Source: Dunaliella salina
Taxonomy: Eukaryota; Chlorophyta; Chlorophyceae; Chlamydomonadales; Dunaliellaceae
Direction: 5' to 3'
Assembly: GCA_002284615.2 (NCBI GenBank)
Contig: MU069982.1
Span: 12,795-40,562, forward strand
Length of the DNA: 27,768 nt
Both the position numbers and the translations under genes were made by a program. Each line of letters opens with the position of its first letter. Within the stretch, counting starts at the first letter, position 1. The notes beneath the pieces were generated by a model. That model did no database searches and was not told the DNA's origin. It worked only from the letters and a program-made list of their open reading frames with translations. Positions 1 to 8,202 of this stretch are shown piece after piece.

Positions 1-244
1 CACAAGTAAAATCAAGTTACTTCTTTACCCCTTGCTATAATGGATATTGATTTTACGCATCGCAACAAAGCTCTTAGTCTGCTCCAGGTGGCTCTCAGCA
101 GTTGTTGCAGTGCTGATGACAAGATGCATTGGGCTTTTGTGATCTCCCATTGAAGGCCAAGACACTGTGGAGCATGCCCTTTTATTGATACCTTGAAACC
201 AGTGCAACGAGAACAATATTATGTTTTTTTAGATATCTTGCCAC

Positions 245-330
245 AGCTGGTGGGACTCTGTTAGTGTCAATACTGACTGTTGATTCTTTCCTCGATGCAC
301 GCTGGCTGCTGTCCAGCGTACACTCAAAAT
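245..330 (+). repeat. Lineage-1 LINE 3'-end motif, copy A
   Basis: A short segment similar to sequences at 8760-8838 and 9880-9937. The shared parts are a GGTGGG block, a CTGTTG..TCTTTCCT block, and an inverted repeat ACGCTGG (299-305), loop CTGCTGT, CCAGCGT (313-319). In the copy at 8760 this motif lies directly downstream of a lineage-1 retroelement ORF, so this one is inferred to be the 3' tip of a strongly 5'-truncated copy, or a short element that borrowed the same 3' end. No ORF of the parent element is visible upstream here. Confidence 0.55.
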
Positions 331-692
331 TTTACTGTGTATAGCTTCTTGTCAAGTTGCAAGGCTGGCCACGCCACAGGGCATGTATGGTGCTCATGCT
401 TGCTCAGTGCCAGCCGCAGCAATGGAGGCTGACAAGTAATGTTTGTGGGAGCCTTTTTCCCCTTCTTGGGGTTGAACTTGTAAATAGGACCTGAAAGATA
501 GTACGTAAAGGTGGTGTAGAGGAGCAAGGCGTTGTCGATTGACTTCTTCATGCCTCCACTACTTTTCCTCATTTTTTGTTTGCGTGATAATGAATGTGGT
601 TTGTAAAATTGAAGTGCTCTGCAAGGACACGTGATGGCGTGGTAGTGTACCCAACAACTACAATTGCTTGTGCTCCATACAACCAAAGCCAT
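324..692 (-). CDS. Unrecognised coding-like ORF
   Basis: A 122-codon open frame with a fairly protein-like second half: a lysine-rich stretch (MKKSIDN), a hydrophobic tyrosine-rich segment (LLYTTFTYYLSG) and a KKGKKAP basic patch. I do not recognise the family. The frame ends about five bases from the stem-loop motif at 299-319 on the opposite strand. A second minus-strand frame (569-781) overlaps its N-terminal part and also looks moderately protein-like, so a frameshift between the two is possible. No splice sites, promoter or homologue support it; it may be an eroded transposon ORF or chance. Confidence 0.2.
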   Translation of the reverse strand: MALVVWSTSNCSCWVHYHAITCPCRALQFYKPHSLSRKQKMRKSSGGMKKSIDNALLLYTTFTYYLSGPIYKFNPKKGKKAPTNITCQPPLLRLALSKHEHHTCPVAWPALQLDKKLYTVKF

Positions 693-699
693 TTTGGCA

Positions 700-1224
700 T
701 TAATGCCAAAGGAATGGATGCCTTTAGGCAGGGCCTTTTGCCCATTGTTATTATTTCACTATTTCCTTTTATGGAGCACACACAGATCTGTGCTGCAACA
801 CACCGCGGTGGGGATACTTGACATAATGATCATGGGGGTTCAATCTCCCATTTCAGATGCTTGTGTGGGGTTGTTTGAGAGAGAAAAGGTGGTTGATATG
901 ATTTCCCTTGCACTGTCCAATGAGCACTCTTCGCTCGCTTCATGTTGGTCTGGATAGCAAAGGATTGACTTCTTGCCATGCTTCCTTGTACATACTGCCA
1001 GCTGGCGTGCTACAATTGTATGAATTCTTGATGGGATGACAGTTTTTTCACAATGTTTCTCGTGTTGATGTGGGGAATGATTGAGAAAGGTTCATTTTAC
1101 ACAAGGGATGAACTGAATGCTCCCTGAGCTGCACCTGAGCAAGTGGGCTTTTGGTACTCCGAACAGTCTCTTTTGAATTTGTACATATCTTTTTGTTTTG
1201 CTCAACTTTAGTCTTTGCTTTCAG
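700..1224. other. No gene seen
   Basis: AT-rich sequence with only short overlapping frames that shadow each other. From about 1170 to 1224 the plus strand becomes strongly pyrimidine-rich and ends in TTTGCTTTCAG, which looks like a splice acceptor for the exon-like piece that follows. Confidence 0.4.
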
Positions 1225-1327
1225 TTCGCTTTTGTTGAGGTTTACCCTGGGCCGTGTAAGAAACTCGTCGCAGCCTCTGCGAAATATTTCAGGATTAATC
1301 CTGAACAGGCTCTCAAGAAGTTCAGAT
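1225..1327 (+). CDS. Candidate internal exon, unknown protein
   Basis: A 103-bp segment bounded by a pyrimidine tract plus CTTTCAG acceptor and a GTAAGC donor. One frame is open throughout and reads like soluble protein, with residues such as VEVYPGPCKKLV, SAKYF and NPEQALKKF. It ends one base into a codon. I do not recognise the family. The next coding-like segment at 1469-1729 could follow if an acceptor near 1467 is used, but that site is weak. Splice-like edges plus an open frame are suggestive only, because intergenic sequence this AT-rich yields such matches by chance. Confidence 0.3.
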
Positions 1328-1468
1328 GTAAGCAATTCGCCTCTGTACTGGGAAGTCATTAATCAACTGGAGTAGGTATGATAATATTAAATTAGGTTGA
1401 TGTACATTGTGTCATGCTCAATCACTGTCATTCCACCTTTACTGTACCGTAAGCAGGCAATACAAGCC

Positions 1469-1729
1469 ATGAAGGTTTTACGTCCAGAGTCGGCAAAAGC
1501 CATCCAACAAGGGACAGGTCCACTCGAGCTGATGGCTTGGGTTGCAAGTGGACTGACTCTGCTTGCTTTTCATACTGCTGCTTAACTGTTCTTGGGCGAG
1601 CTGCAGATTGCTGGCTCCGCTGCAGCACAGAGAGAATTTTTGGGGCAGACACAGCAGGTGTGGACCAGCTTCACCAGGTTAGCATTACATCAGGGACAGG
1701 GCGCACCCCTGGCACAAGGCCAGGGATAA
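1469..1729 (+). pseudogene. Coding-like segment with one in-frame stop
   Basis: From the ATG at 1469 one frame runs 86 codons to a TAA at 1727-1729, broken only by a TAA at 1583-1585. Both sides of the stop have similar protein-like composition: an alanine- and leucine-rich segment before it (LELMAWVASGLTLLAF) and a glutamine-rich segment after it (SAAAQREF, QTQQVWTSF). This favours a disabled ORF or exon over chance, but no family is recognised and no splice donor is evident. Confidence 0.25.
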
Positions 1730-2058
1730 CAGAAACTGAGCCAAACCTCAATGGAAAGGTGGAACAGAAGGTTTGATAAGAGAGAGAACCCAATAGAACA
1801 ACCCCACTTAAATATAAGTCACACGTCACACACTTGTTTGCAATTGTACCATGATTCAGCAATGCCACAAATTTGACGTGACAAATGGGAGGTCTTAACG
1901 GTACCAGGGGTCAACGGGCCTGTCCCATTGGGTATGTTCTTTCCCAACTTTCTTTCTCAAGCCTATCCATACTTTCGAATTTTATTCCATAAATTACCAC
2001 GTCCACCAAAAATTCATGGAAATCAGAGGTCCCTAGATCACCGTCCTTGCCTCAGATA

Positions 2059-2251
2059 AGGTAAGGTAAGGTTACATCGCTATATCCGCCTACGAGGACA
2101 GCTAAGCGGAAATACAGATCTGGAACTAGTCTTCAAAAAATGCGTATAGAAATGTCAACTGTTGAGGAACATGCGCTCAAAGTACCACATAAAGCAAGGT
2201 TCTCCAAGTAAGCACAAGTAAGCACTGAGAAAATGGCACAAGCCTCAGATA
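2059..2251 (-). mobile_element. Short retroposon inserted in the hAT-like element
   Basis: The other family copies read straight through this point. Here a 193-bp segment (including one duplicate) is bounded by a perfect 10-bp direct repeat GCCTCAGATA at 2049-2058 and 2242-2251, a target site duplication. On the minus strand the insert ends in a CCTTACCTTACC tail, as expected for a 3' tail produced by target-primed reverse transcription. It is therefore read as a 5'-truncated LINE or SINE in minus orientation. No RNA polymerase III boxes or coding capacity were recognised. Confidence 0.65.
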
Positions 2252-2553
2252 ACCCCAAACAGGCCCACAGCTCCACACTAAGATCATTTTCCACTTTTAT
2301 AACTTTATGTTTGTAACCTTCATATGTAATGGTAACATCATGCATGTTCAAAAATAAAAGGGAGGTCAAAATTGAACTTTTTGGCACCCCTGAGCTGCAT
2401 TTCTATGGGAAGTGACTGAATTTTTGGTTCTCACCAGTTACTGGGTCTTCACTCCATTTTTTTTTACAATGGAATCTTTGATACGAGGACACCAAATCAC
2501 AAAAAGTCATCCAATTTGATGCAGTGGACGGCCCGGAATGGAGGTTTGGTGGT

Positions 2554-2600
2554 TAGAACCGTAAGGTAAGCCTTACCTAAGGTTACATAAGGTTGGTGGT
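2554..2600 (-). mobile_element. 39-bp insert with 8-bp flanking repeat
   Basis: A second interruption of the hAT-like element. TTGGTGGT occurs at 2546-2553 and 2593-2600 around 39 bp containing GTAAGGTAAG and AAGGTTACAT. Both strings also occur at the tail end of the retroposon at 2059-2251, so this may be an extremely truncated copy of the same retroposon. Caution: copy 2 of the host element has two TTGGTGGT strings 21 bp apart, so the flanking repeat may be native. Confidence 0.35.
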
Positions 2601-2784
2601 CAAAAGTAGGGTTCACGCCACGGCCCATTAGGTAGGTGTGCCCAAACTGGCACTTTTTAAGCTGGCATGGTACTATGGACTACATTTGGGTAGAAGTCTT
2701 AGAAGGTGTCAGTTGGGGCACACACACTCAAGGAACATTTGAAAAGTAACCCCACTGGCATTTAGCCTCCATCGCCCCCCTCTG

Positions 2785-2855
2785 TAATGTTACAAGGTTA
2801 CAAGAAAGAAGCCATCAGTCAAGACGCATGACTGCTAGGCTGTAGGTTGAGATAG
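2785..2855 (+). repeat. KTYDC-type dispersed repeat, copy 1
   Basis: The right flank of the hAT-like element closely matches the minus strand of 3750-3810: a GTTACAAGGTT block, then AAGAAGCCATC, GTCAA and ATGACTGCTAGGCTG. In one frame it reads KKPSVKTHDC followed by a stop. The hAT-like element therefore jumped into a copy of this repeat, and 3759-3920 is a related copy without the insertion. Confidence 0.55.
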
Positions 2856-2999
2856 CAAATTTCGTCAGAAGAATGTAAGTTCAGCATCTGCTGTATAATT
2901 GTCTCACAACAAATAAAGAGAATTATTAAGTTGCAGCTGTGGCAAAATCAAGTAAGGAGTCTGCGTCTGCCAGGACCAATCGCCTGCACCCCTGAAGGT

Positions 3000-3235
3000 G
3001 GGCAACACTGCAGTGGAATCTTAAAAGTATTTATCAATGTTATGTTAAAAAATATCCTCTAGCGCATGCCACATATGGCTGCAGACACACGTGCAGGCTA
3101 GCAGGACTCCTCCCAATCGGCAAGGTAAGAGACCGCTTTCGACCCAATGTTACACTGTTTGTTTGAATCAGGCATACTGTTAAAAAAGTTGACATTAGCC
3201 CTGAGTCAATACAGCTGCAAAGGCTCTTGGTCACT
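3000..3235 (+). pseudogene. Lineage-2 LINE linker fragment
   Basis: Related at nucleotide level to 20655-20850: shared blocks include ATCTTAAAAG, GCATGCCA, GGCTG.AGACACA and CCGCTTT, in the same order and spacing. At 20655 this sequence leads directly into a lineage-2 CCHC domain, so it is assigned to the segment between reverse transcriptase and zinc motif. One plus frame reads coding-like with a TGA near 3167. It is truncated on both sides; the following bases (3244 on) are not lineage-2 like. Confidence 0.45.
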
Positions 3236-3276
3236 CTCTCTCAGTGCTGGCCGGTTCGTGGCAGTGCTCTTCACAC

Positions 3277-3509
3277 CTGGAAAACGCCTTTGGAAGCATA
3301 AGTGCCATTTTCGCATTTGACTGTTCTACTCACTGCCTTCTCACAGATGTTCAATACCCCGCGCTTGGTAGGTGCACATCCCAGCCGGAATGCCATACAC
3401 CTTTTCCTCAGATCATCCTCACCTTCAGGCACCATCGAATTATGTGCTTGTCGACTGCATATCAAGGCATTAAATTGGTCTTCGTCCATGTATTTAAACA
3501 GGAAATCCC
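3277..3509 (-). CDS. Candidate host-gene internal exon
   Basis: On the minus strand a long T/C-rich tract (about 3565-3525) leads to CACAACAG and then an open frame of exactly 77 codons plus two bases, closing at CAG followed by GTGTGA, a plausible donor. The translation is balanced and hydrophilic, with segments such as FLFKYMDEDQFNAL, EGEDDLRKRCMAF, GCAPTKRGV and EKAVSRTVKCENG. It does not look like reverse transcriptase, RNase H or transposase, and I do not recognise the family. Codon-phase closure at both splice-like ends makes it the best exon candidate here. Neighbouring exons could not be placed; the minus-strand ORF at 3759-3920 lies upstream and might belong to the same unit. Confidence 0.4.
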
Positions 3510-3758
3510 CTGTTGTGAACTTTCATGACCATAGAAAAGAAAAAAAGAAAAGAAAAACTACGTAGGCAGAGAAAGTCTCCCTACATCAATTAAGGAAAAG
3601 GAGACACATTGGCTCAAAAAGAGACATACACGTATTGCTTTTCACTGCACTTATGAAGACTACTGTTCACCAAACTTCAAATGCTGTACACATTTCCCCA
3701 AAACATGCGCGTGAAGCTTGAAATCAGTATACATTACAGTTCCTTTTTTACTTGCAGC

Positions 3759-3920
3759 CTAGCAGTCATACGTTTTGACAGATGGCTTCTTGCTTGCAAC
3801 CTTGTAACCTTTAATACAGAGTTTGGGGCCAACACTGATATGTTTGGAACCAAATTTATAGCTTTCTCCTTTTGCCACCCTGCCTATGATGACGAATTCA
3901 TCTGTTACCTTGTTATGCAT
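3759..3920 (-). CDS. Small coding-like ORF, KTYDC repeat copy 2
   Basis: A 53-residue open frame from ATG at 3920 to TAG at 3759, too short for most ORF screens. It begins MHNKVTDEFVIIGRVAKG, continues with basic and aromatic residues (YKFGSKHI) and ends KKPSVKTYDC. Its last third is shared at DNA level with 2785-2855 (plus strand) and, more distantly, with 27541-27585 (minus strand). The recurrence shows it belongs to a dispersed family rather than a unique gene. Function unknown. It sits downstream of the lineage-1 LINE 3' end on the same strand. Confidence 0.35.
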   Translation of the reverse strand: MHNKVTDEFVIIGRVAKGESYKFGSKHISVGPKLCIKGYKVASKKPSVKTYDC

Positions 3921-4111
3921 GCCCTGTCTTCAATTGCTTGCACTACTACCCCAACTGTTGCCTTCATGCTCCTCCCCAGCCAGGTGGGATGAACCAAGTA
4001 AGGATGCATGCGCTGGTTCACTTGCTACCCTGACCAATGCCACGGCCCTTGCCAAGTTTCCCTTGAACAGTAAAATTTCAACAACCCTAGACCTACCTAA
4101 GAAAGAAAAGA

Positions 4112-4150
4112 GAAGTCTAAGCAAGCCAAAGGCCGCGTGCATTAAGGGAT
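4112..4150 (-). repeat. Lineage-1 LINE 3'-end motif, copy D
   Basis: On the minus strand the sequence TCCCTTAATGCACGC followed by a G/C-rich stem-loop and AGACTTC resembles copy B (CTTTCCTTAATGCACGC, hairpin, AAGACTTC). It lies roughly 100 bp downstream of the end of the lineage-1 ORF at about 4245, the same relative place as copy B, which anchors the motif to the 3'UTR of that retroelement. The stem here is imperfect. Confidence 0.5.
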
Positions 4151-4244
4151 GGTCCTCTAACTGGAGAGCTAGAGGCCTCACCAGAAGGCCCTCAGAACCA
4201 ACACTACGCGTATCTAGCCTAGGAGAGAGCCAGAAACAGATCTA

Positions 4245-4930
4245 ATGGGGATCTGGAGGTTTGCTCGCCATACCCCTGGACACTCGGATTCTTCTTCTCC
4301 CATCCTCCGCTGCCGCGCGCCCAGCAAAACCCCACCCAGAAGCCCCCTGAGAGCAAAGAGCGCGTCTGGTGTTTTTGATCTTGGATAATCTCTGGATGGC
4401 ATGGTCCCTAAGTTCGGCTGCTAGTGATTTGGCTTTTTGTTAGTCAGGCCTGGCTAACAAGGAGTGTGATTGTAAACTCATTGTAAATGGTACCAGCCAC
4501 GCTAATTAAGATGATGTGTAAAATTACTTTTTTGTTCCTGTATGGATTTCTTGAGCTGCGGGTTTTAAGTCTGGTTATTGTACACATGTGTGGGAATGTT
4601 GGGTCACTGCACGCTGTAAGTGATGGAGGGGTTTGTGTCGGGACAGAATTTCAGTTCAACAATATGTATGTCCCTGTCTTGAGGAGGGATCTCGGAAGGA
4701 TCAAGGTGAGTTTATCTGCCTGGAAGAGGACGCACAAAGATAGCATGAGGACGGGTTTGGTGCCGGGCAAGGGAGCCAGTACCATTAGGGAAAACACAGT
4801 CTGAAATTGCTCTTGATATGTTTTCAAGGACCTGTAAGCCCTGATCCAGGAGCCTCTCGTTACTGCAGCCATCCATACCAATAAGGGATGAGCCATGCCG
4901 GCTTTTACTGAGGGCTTTTACACGAAGACA
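4245..4930 (-). pseudogene. Lineage-1 LINE: restriction-like endonuclease domain
   Basis: Reading on the minus strand from about 4930, after one frameshift relative to the RNase H frame, the translation contains GMDGCSNERLLDQGLQV, then TRPHAIFVRPLPGR (about 4736-4756), DRDIHIVELKFCPDTNP (about 4643-4665) and finally HIILISVAGTIYN (about 4478-4506), ending PPDPH and TAG near 4248. RPx plus ExK is the PD-(D/E)XK nuclease signature; the catalytic aspartate of RPD is histidine here, while GluLeuLys is intact. In related elements this nuclease nicks the genomic target for reverse transcription. Extra stops and frameshifts show the copy is dead. The same domain occurs at 8203-8655 and 18560-19075. 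Confidence 0.7.
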
Positions 4931-6090
4931 TAGGGCTTTATGGTGTCTATTTGGTGTGCATCCCGCTGATTGTTGAGTTTGTACACCTGAGGAGTATGTG
5001 GTCCATTCCTCATATCATCACATAGTGGGCATCTTTCATAACTGGAAAAGTTGAACTTGAAGGCATGACTCTGATTGTACAGCGTATCTGCACGATACTT
5101 CATTATATTTATTTGCTGTTTAAGAGTGATTCCTGGATTTTTCCTGAAAGAATTGCTGATCTCTTTGTTTACAAGTTGAGAAGTTGGGTTGCGAGATTCA
5201 GTATCTGCAATGGTGGTTGGTGGTATGGCATCATTCAGTTTTTGCCATTTCTGGTAGTGATAGCTAGAGGTGTCAGCAAAGCCAAGCTTGTGTTTCTTGT
5301 GCATGTGTGTTTTGAGTTTGTCGTTCAGGTTGGTGAGGTAGTGCACCGGGAAAGCGTGGGAGCGGTGTATGCCATCGTCTCGTGAGGAGGAGGTCTTCAA
5401 TGAAAGCCAATGAAAATTGGGGAAAGGGTCCCTGGCATCTAAAACTACAATGTCTATGGTGTCTGAGAGGGCTGCGGTGCAAGCGCAAGTATCAGCCCCC
5501 TCATTTCCTATAATGCCAGAGTGGGCTTTGACTTAGTAGAAATGAATAGGGTGAGGGGAGCGTCCTTATATGGTTGATATTGCATGAATAAGCTCTGCGT
5601 GTAGGTGATACCTCATGCGCATCAGATCCAGGGTTTGCTTAGAAATTTGGGAGAGGCAGGATGCACTATCGGTGGCAATTTTAGTTTGCTTGTGTTGGAG
5701 TGCCACAAGGATACCCACAAGTTCTACACTAGTGATGGTATTGGTAGGCCCATGGCCATTGGGTTTTATGTGCAGTTGTAAATGTTGGGAGGGTTGAGTA
5801 GTGTCCCTTCCCGGTTTGTAAACGCCTGAACCAGACAGTGGTGGGGAGTCGTCATCTTTTTGTTTAATTACACTACAATCAGTGTAGGTGATTTCCCCCC
5901 AGTCTAAGACTTTACGTGTGAACCTCTTTTTGTAGGTGGTAGTGGTGAAGGCTGCCCTTACCTTTGGGCATTTGTGTGAACAGTTATGAATGTCAGGGGG
6001 AATTGATTTGAATTTCTGTTTCCAAGTGTTTGATGCTAGGTGTTGGTGGGTACGCAATGGCGTGGCTAGATTTGGAAAATGCAAGGCCAA
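4918..6090 (-). pseudogene. Lineage-1 LINE: RNase H and CCHC zinc motif
   Basis: One minus-strand frame runs through the whole segment with only two internal stops (TAA 5566-5568, TAA 5533-5535). RNase H motifs appear in order: TYTDCS (about 5876-5887, canonical TDGS with Gly changed to Cys), VELVGILVAL (about 5716-5727), KIATDSASCL (about 5662-5679) and VKAHSGIIGNEGAD (about 5491-5527), supplying the D-E-D-H/D residues. After a linker with KHKLGFAD comes CPLCDDMRNGPH (about 4996-5031), the C-X2-C-X7-H part of a CCHC motif whose last Cys is replaced by Tyr. RNase H removes the RNA strand of the cDNA hybrid; the zinc motif likely binds nucleic acid. The RLE domain follows directly. Confidence 0.8.
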
Positions 6091-6545
6091 CAGGCTGGTA
6101 CATCTTGCTGGAGGAGTTAAAGCCAGCCTTTGTGCATGATTCTAGTACCCATTATGGTTACTTTAGCACTATGATAAATTGCATAGGATATGAAGGTGGA
6201 GAGGGGTTGGCTATGGTATCAAACCAGTATTCTGGTGTCTGGGATTGGATGTTTCTCGCCAGGAATTTGGCAAGCACTTTTGCAAGATCTGGGTACTGGC
6301 TGAGCCAACTCATATAAGCGTTGCAGCTGTAGCCTCTCCGCGGGGCAGGAGCATGAAGGTGGCGACCGGATCTGTGGTTTTGAGGGAGGAGTGCACTGCG
6401 TGGCGCAGGATTTTAAACATCATTGCGTCCTCATGTGGGGGATGGCAGAAGGAGAAGCCAGTGTAGCGCACAGAGAGGGCGTCTGTGTGCGCTCCAAAGA
6501 CCTGGTCTTGTCAGTTTGTGCTGAAATAGGTGTTTTATGTCTCTC
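6091..6545 (-). pseudogene. Lineage-1 LINE: linker upstream of RNase H, truncated
   Basis: Minus-strand translations in alternating frames give coding-like pieces in order: YTGFSFCHPPHEDAMMFKIL, HAVHSSLKTTDPVATFM, YMSWLSQYPDLAKVLAKFL, and SLLALHFPNLATPL leading into the RNase H frame. Several frameshifts separate them. This is interpreted as the region between the reverse transcriptase and RNase H. No reverse transcriptase motif is found above 6545, so the copy is 5'-truncated or cut by the minisatellite region that follows. Confidence 0.5.
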
Positions 6546-6644
6546 AAAATTCAAGGGTTTTGGAAAACTCTCTCTGTTGAGACCATGCACCAATTATGCA
6601 GGGCTAATTGGATGTGGGGAGGTGTGGCCTGCATGTTGGAAGTG

Positions 6645-6855
6645 TGGAGCTTTTTGCTCTTGGCTGAAAGGCCTTTTTGTTGAGCCTTTTGAACCAGAGC
6701 TGAGAGGTCTTATTGTTGAGCTCTTGTCTGAAATATCTTTTTGTTGAGACTTTGGCTGAAAGGTTTTTATTGTTGAGCCTTTTGAACCAGAGTTGAAAGG
6801 TCTTTTTGTTGTGCTCTTGGCTGAAAGGTCTTTTTGTTGAGCCTTCTGAATCAGA
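6645..6855 (-). repeat. Minisatellite with alternating 36- and 28-bp units
   Basis: Plus-strand units end in CTTTTTGTT and start with GAGC. One type is about 36 bp and contains GAGCCTTTTGAACCAGAG; the other is about 28 bp and contains GCTCTTGGCTGAAAGGTC. They alternate imperfectly for about seven units. The open minus-strand frames across it are repeats of a lysine/glutamine-rich peptide and are treated as by-products. The array separates the 5' ends of two divergently oriented lineage-1 LINE copies. Confidence 0.75.
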
Positions 6856-6859
6856 CCTA

Positions 6860-7197
6860 CTTTCTTCCTCTCGCAACTCCTGGAAAAAAATATGAGACAC
6901 CTGCAGCTAATTGCCATTTGGAACAATGAGGGAAAGCAAAGCCCCTTCCATAACAACCCAAAATGAAGCCAAAATGGCTTCAGGACGCATAACGTGAAAT
7001 TTTTGAAGGTGATACCACAGAAGCAGTCAACGGATTACAGAGGAACAAAACACTCCCCTTTGTTTTAAAGCAACTAGCACATGGAGGAAACGATTTGTAC
7101 TTTTGCATCATGACACGCACAACATTTTCAAAGCCTGCAGCCAACAAAAAAGCATCAGACCTAACATACAACCATACCTGCAACCTCTACTACCAAA
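6860..7197. other. No gene seen
   Basis: Spacer between the minisatellite and the plus-strand lineage-1 copy. Short coding-like stretches on the plus strand after about 7100 may be the eroded N-terminal side of the RNase H domain, but no motif is readable. Confidence 0.35.
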
Positions 7198-7790
7198 GAT
7201 CCCAGATTGGAGACAGGTGTCATAAAATCAGGTAATAGGAATACGCAGCAGGCAGGAGCATCCTTTTTCATCCCGGCAGACACCTTATCCTCTGAAACTA
7301 TCACCTGCACAATAAATCCTAAGGTCCATGGACCCACATACACAATTAACAGAGCAGAGCTTGCTGCCATTCTGGTAGCTCTACAGCAAGGGCACACTTC
7401 AATTGCGACTGACAGTTCTTCATCACTGAATCGTAAGAAACCTGATCCGCAAGCCCATGGATATGTCCACGCACTTACACACACCATTGCTCAAAGAGAT
7501 TAAGTAACTTGCATTTGTGCTACAGAGGGCCCTGTACACTTCTACAAGGTACAATCACATAGTGACATCCTTGGCAATAAAGGCGCAGATGCTCTTGCAA
7601 TTCAAGCAGCTATGTTGCCTGATGAAGCTGACACCTCACTTAACCAGGCAGAAACTCCTTTCTTCCACCTCTGTTGACTTGCTGCACCTGTCACAACAAA
7701 CAGCTCTCATACAGAGTACTGGCGCCTTTCAAACCTCCAAGACATACTTAAGCAAATAATAAATGAAAAGCACAAACTGGGGACAGCAAA
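7198..7790 (+). pseudogene. Lineage-1 LINE: RNase H domain, second copy
   Basis: The first frame (7207-7503) reads AGASFFIPADTLSS, TINRAELAAILVALQQG and TSIATDSSSSL, matching the E and second D motifs of RNase H and aligning with the minus-strand copy (TITSVELVGILVALQHK, KIATDSASCL). The first catalytic D motif (TDGS) is lost. After a frameshift near 7503 the C-terminal signature KVQSHSDILGNKGADALA follows (about 7540-7595), then a TGA and a linker ending EKHKLGTAN, equivalent to KKHKLGFAD in the other copy. At least two frameshifts and two stops make it a pseudogene. Confidence 0.8.
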
Positions 7791-7979
7791 CCTTAGCACT
7801 TAAAGCAACAGAAATTAGCGAAACCTTAGGATGTCCAATACTCACCCCACCGCCAATTCCTAAATCAGTAATGCTTTCTGGCAAAGAAAGCTGTGACCCT
7901 CAAAGAACAGACCAATGTCCTCAAACATCAAACAGACACCCTATACAACGGCAAATATGCCAGACGCTTCAGTACTGAA

Positions 7980-8182
7980 CTAGTGGCCACCCTGGGCCTT
8001 CTCTTTGCCCTCTTTGTGGTGCACCTGATAGCACCTCCCATACCCTACTCAGATGCACTCACCCACATGTAAACAGAAAGAGCATAAATCGCCACGATCA
8101 AGCACTCAGCATCTGTGGTGAAGCAATCAGGAAAGGAGACTTTGGATTTTACATCGTCTCTGTAGAGATGCATGCAATATAG
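7980..8182 (+). pseudogene. Lineage-1 LINE: CCHC zinc motif
   Basis: In one plus frame CPLCGAPDSTSHTLLRC appears at about 8006-8056, an exact C-X2-C-X7-H-X4-C motif of the type placed just before the RLE in R2-like and related non-LTR elements. It is followed by INRHDQALSICGEAIRKGDF and a TAG at 8180-8182. The minus-strand relative has the same spacing but lacks the last Cys. Between 7790 and 7980 the linker is present but too frameshifted to read. Confidence 0.75.
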
Positions 8183-8202
8183 AGAGGCTATGCTCCCTGG
8201 AG

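Larger units (their letters stand above)
1905..2784 (+). mobile_element. hAT-like non-autonomous element, copy 1
   Basis: Homologous along most of its length to 10619-11115 (same strand) and to 12713-13390 (opposite strand). The left end reads CAGGGGTCAACGGGCC and the right end, on the other strand, CAGAGGGGGGCGATGG; both are variants of CAGAGGTGGGYGACG, the kind of CAG-starting TIR typical of hAT elements. The flanks TAACGGTAC (1896-1904) and TAATGTTAC (2785-2793) match at 7 of 9 positions and fit a decayed target duplication of about 8 bp. Two secondary insertions (2059-2251 and 2554-2600) explain its 880 bp: without them it is about 640 bp, close to the 678 bp of copy 3. No transposase ORF is present. 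Confidence 0.7.

Noticed and set aside
3886..4245. Plus-strand ORF of 119 codons
   Set aside because: It is antisense to the 3'UTR and C-terminus of the minus-strand lineage-1 LINE, whose domain matches are far stronger.
6030..6747. Plus-strand ORFs at 6030-6317, 6245-6466 and 6391-6747
   Set aside because: Shadows of the minus-strand LINE linker and of the minisatellite.
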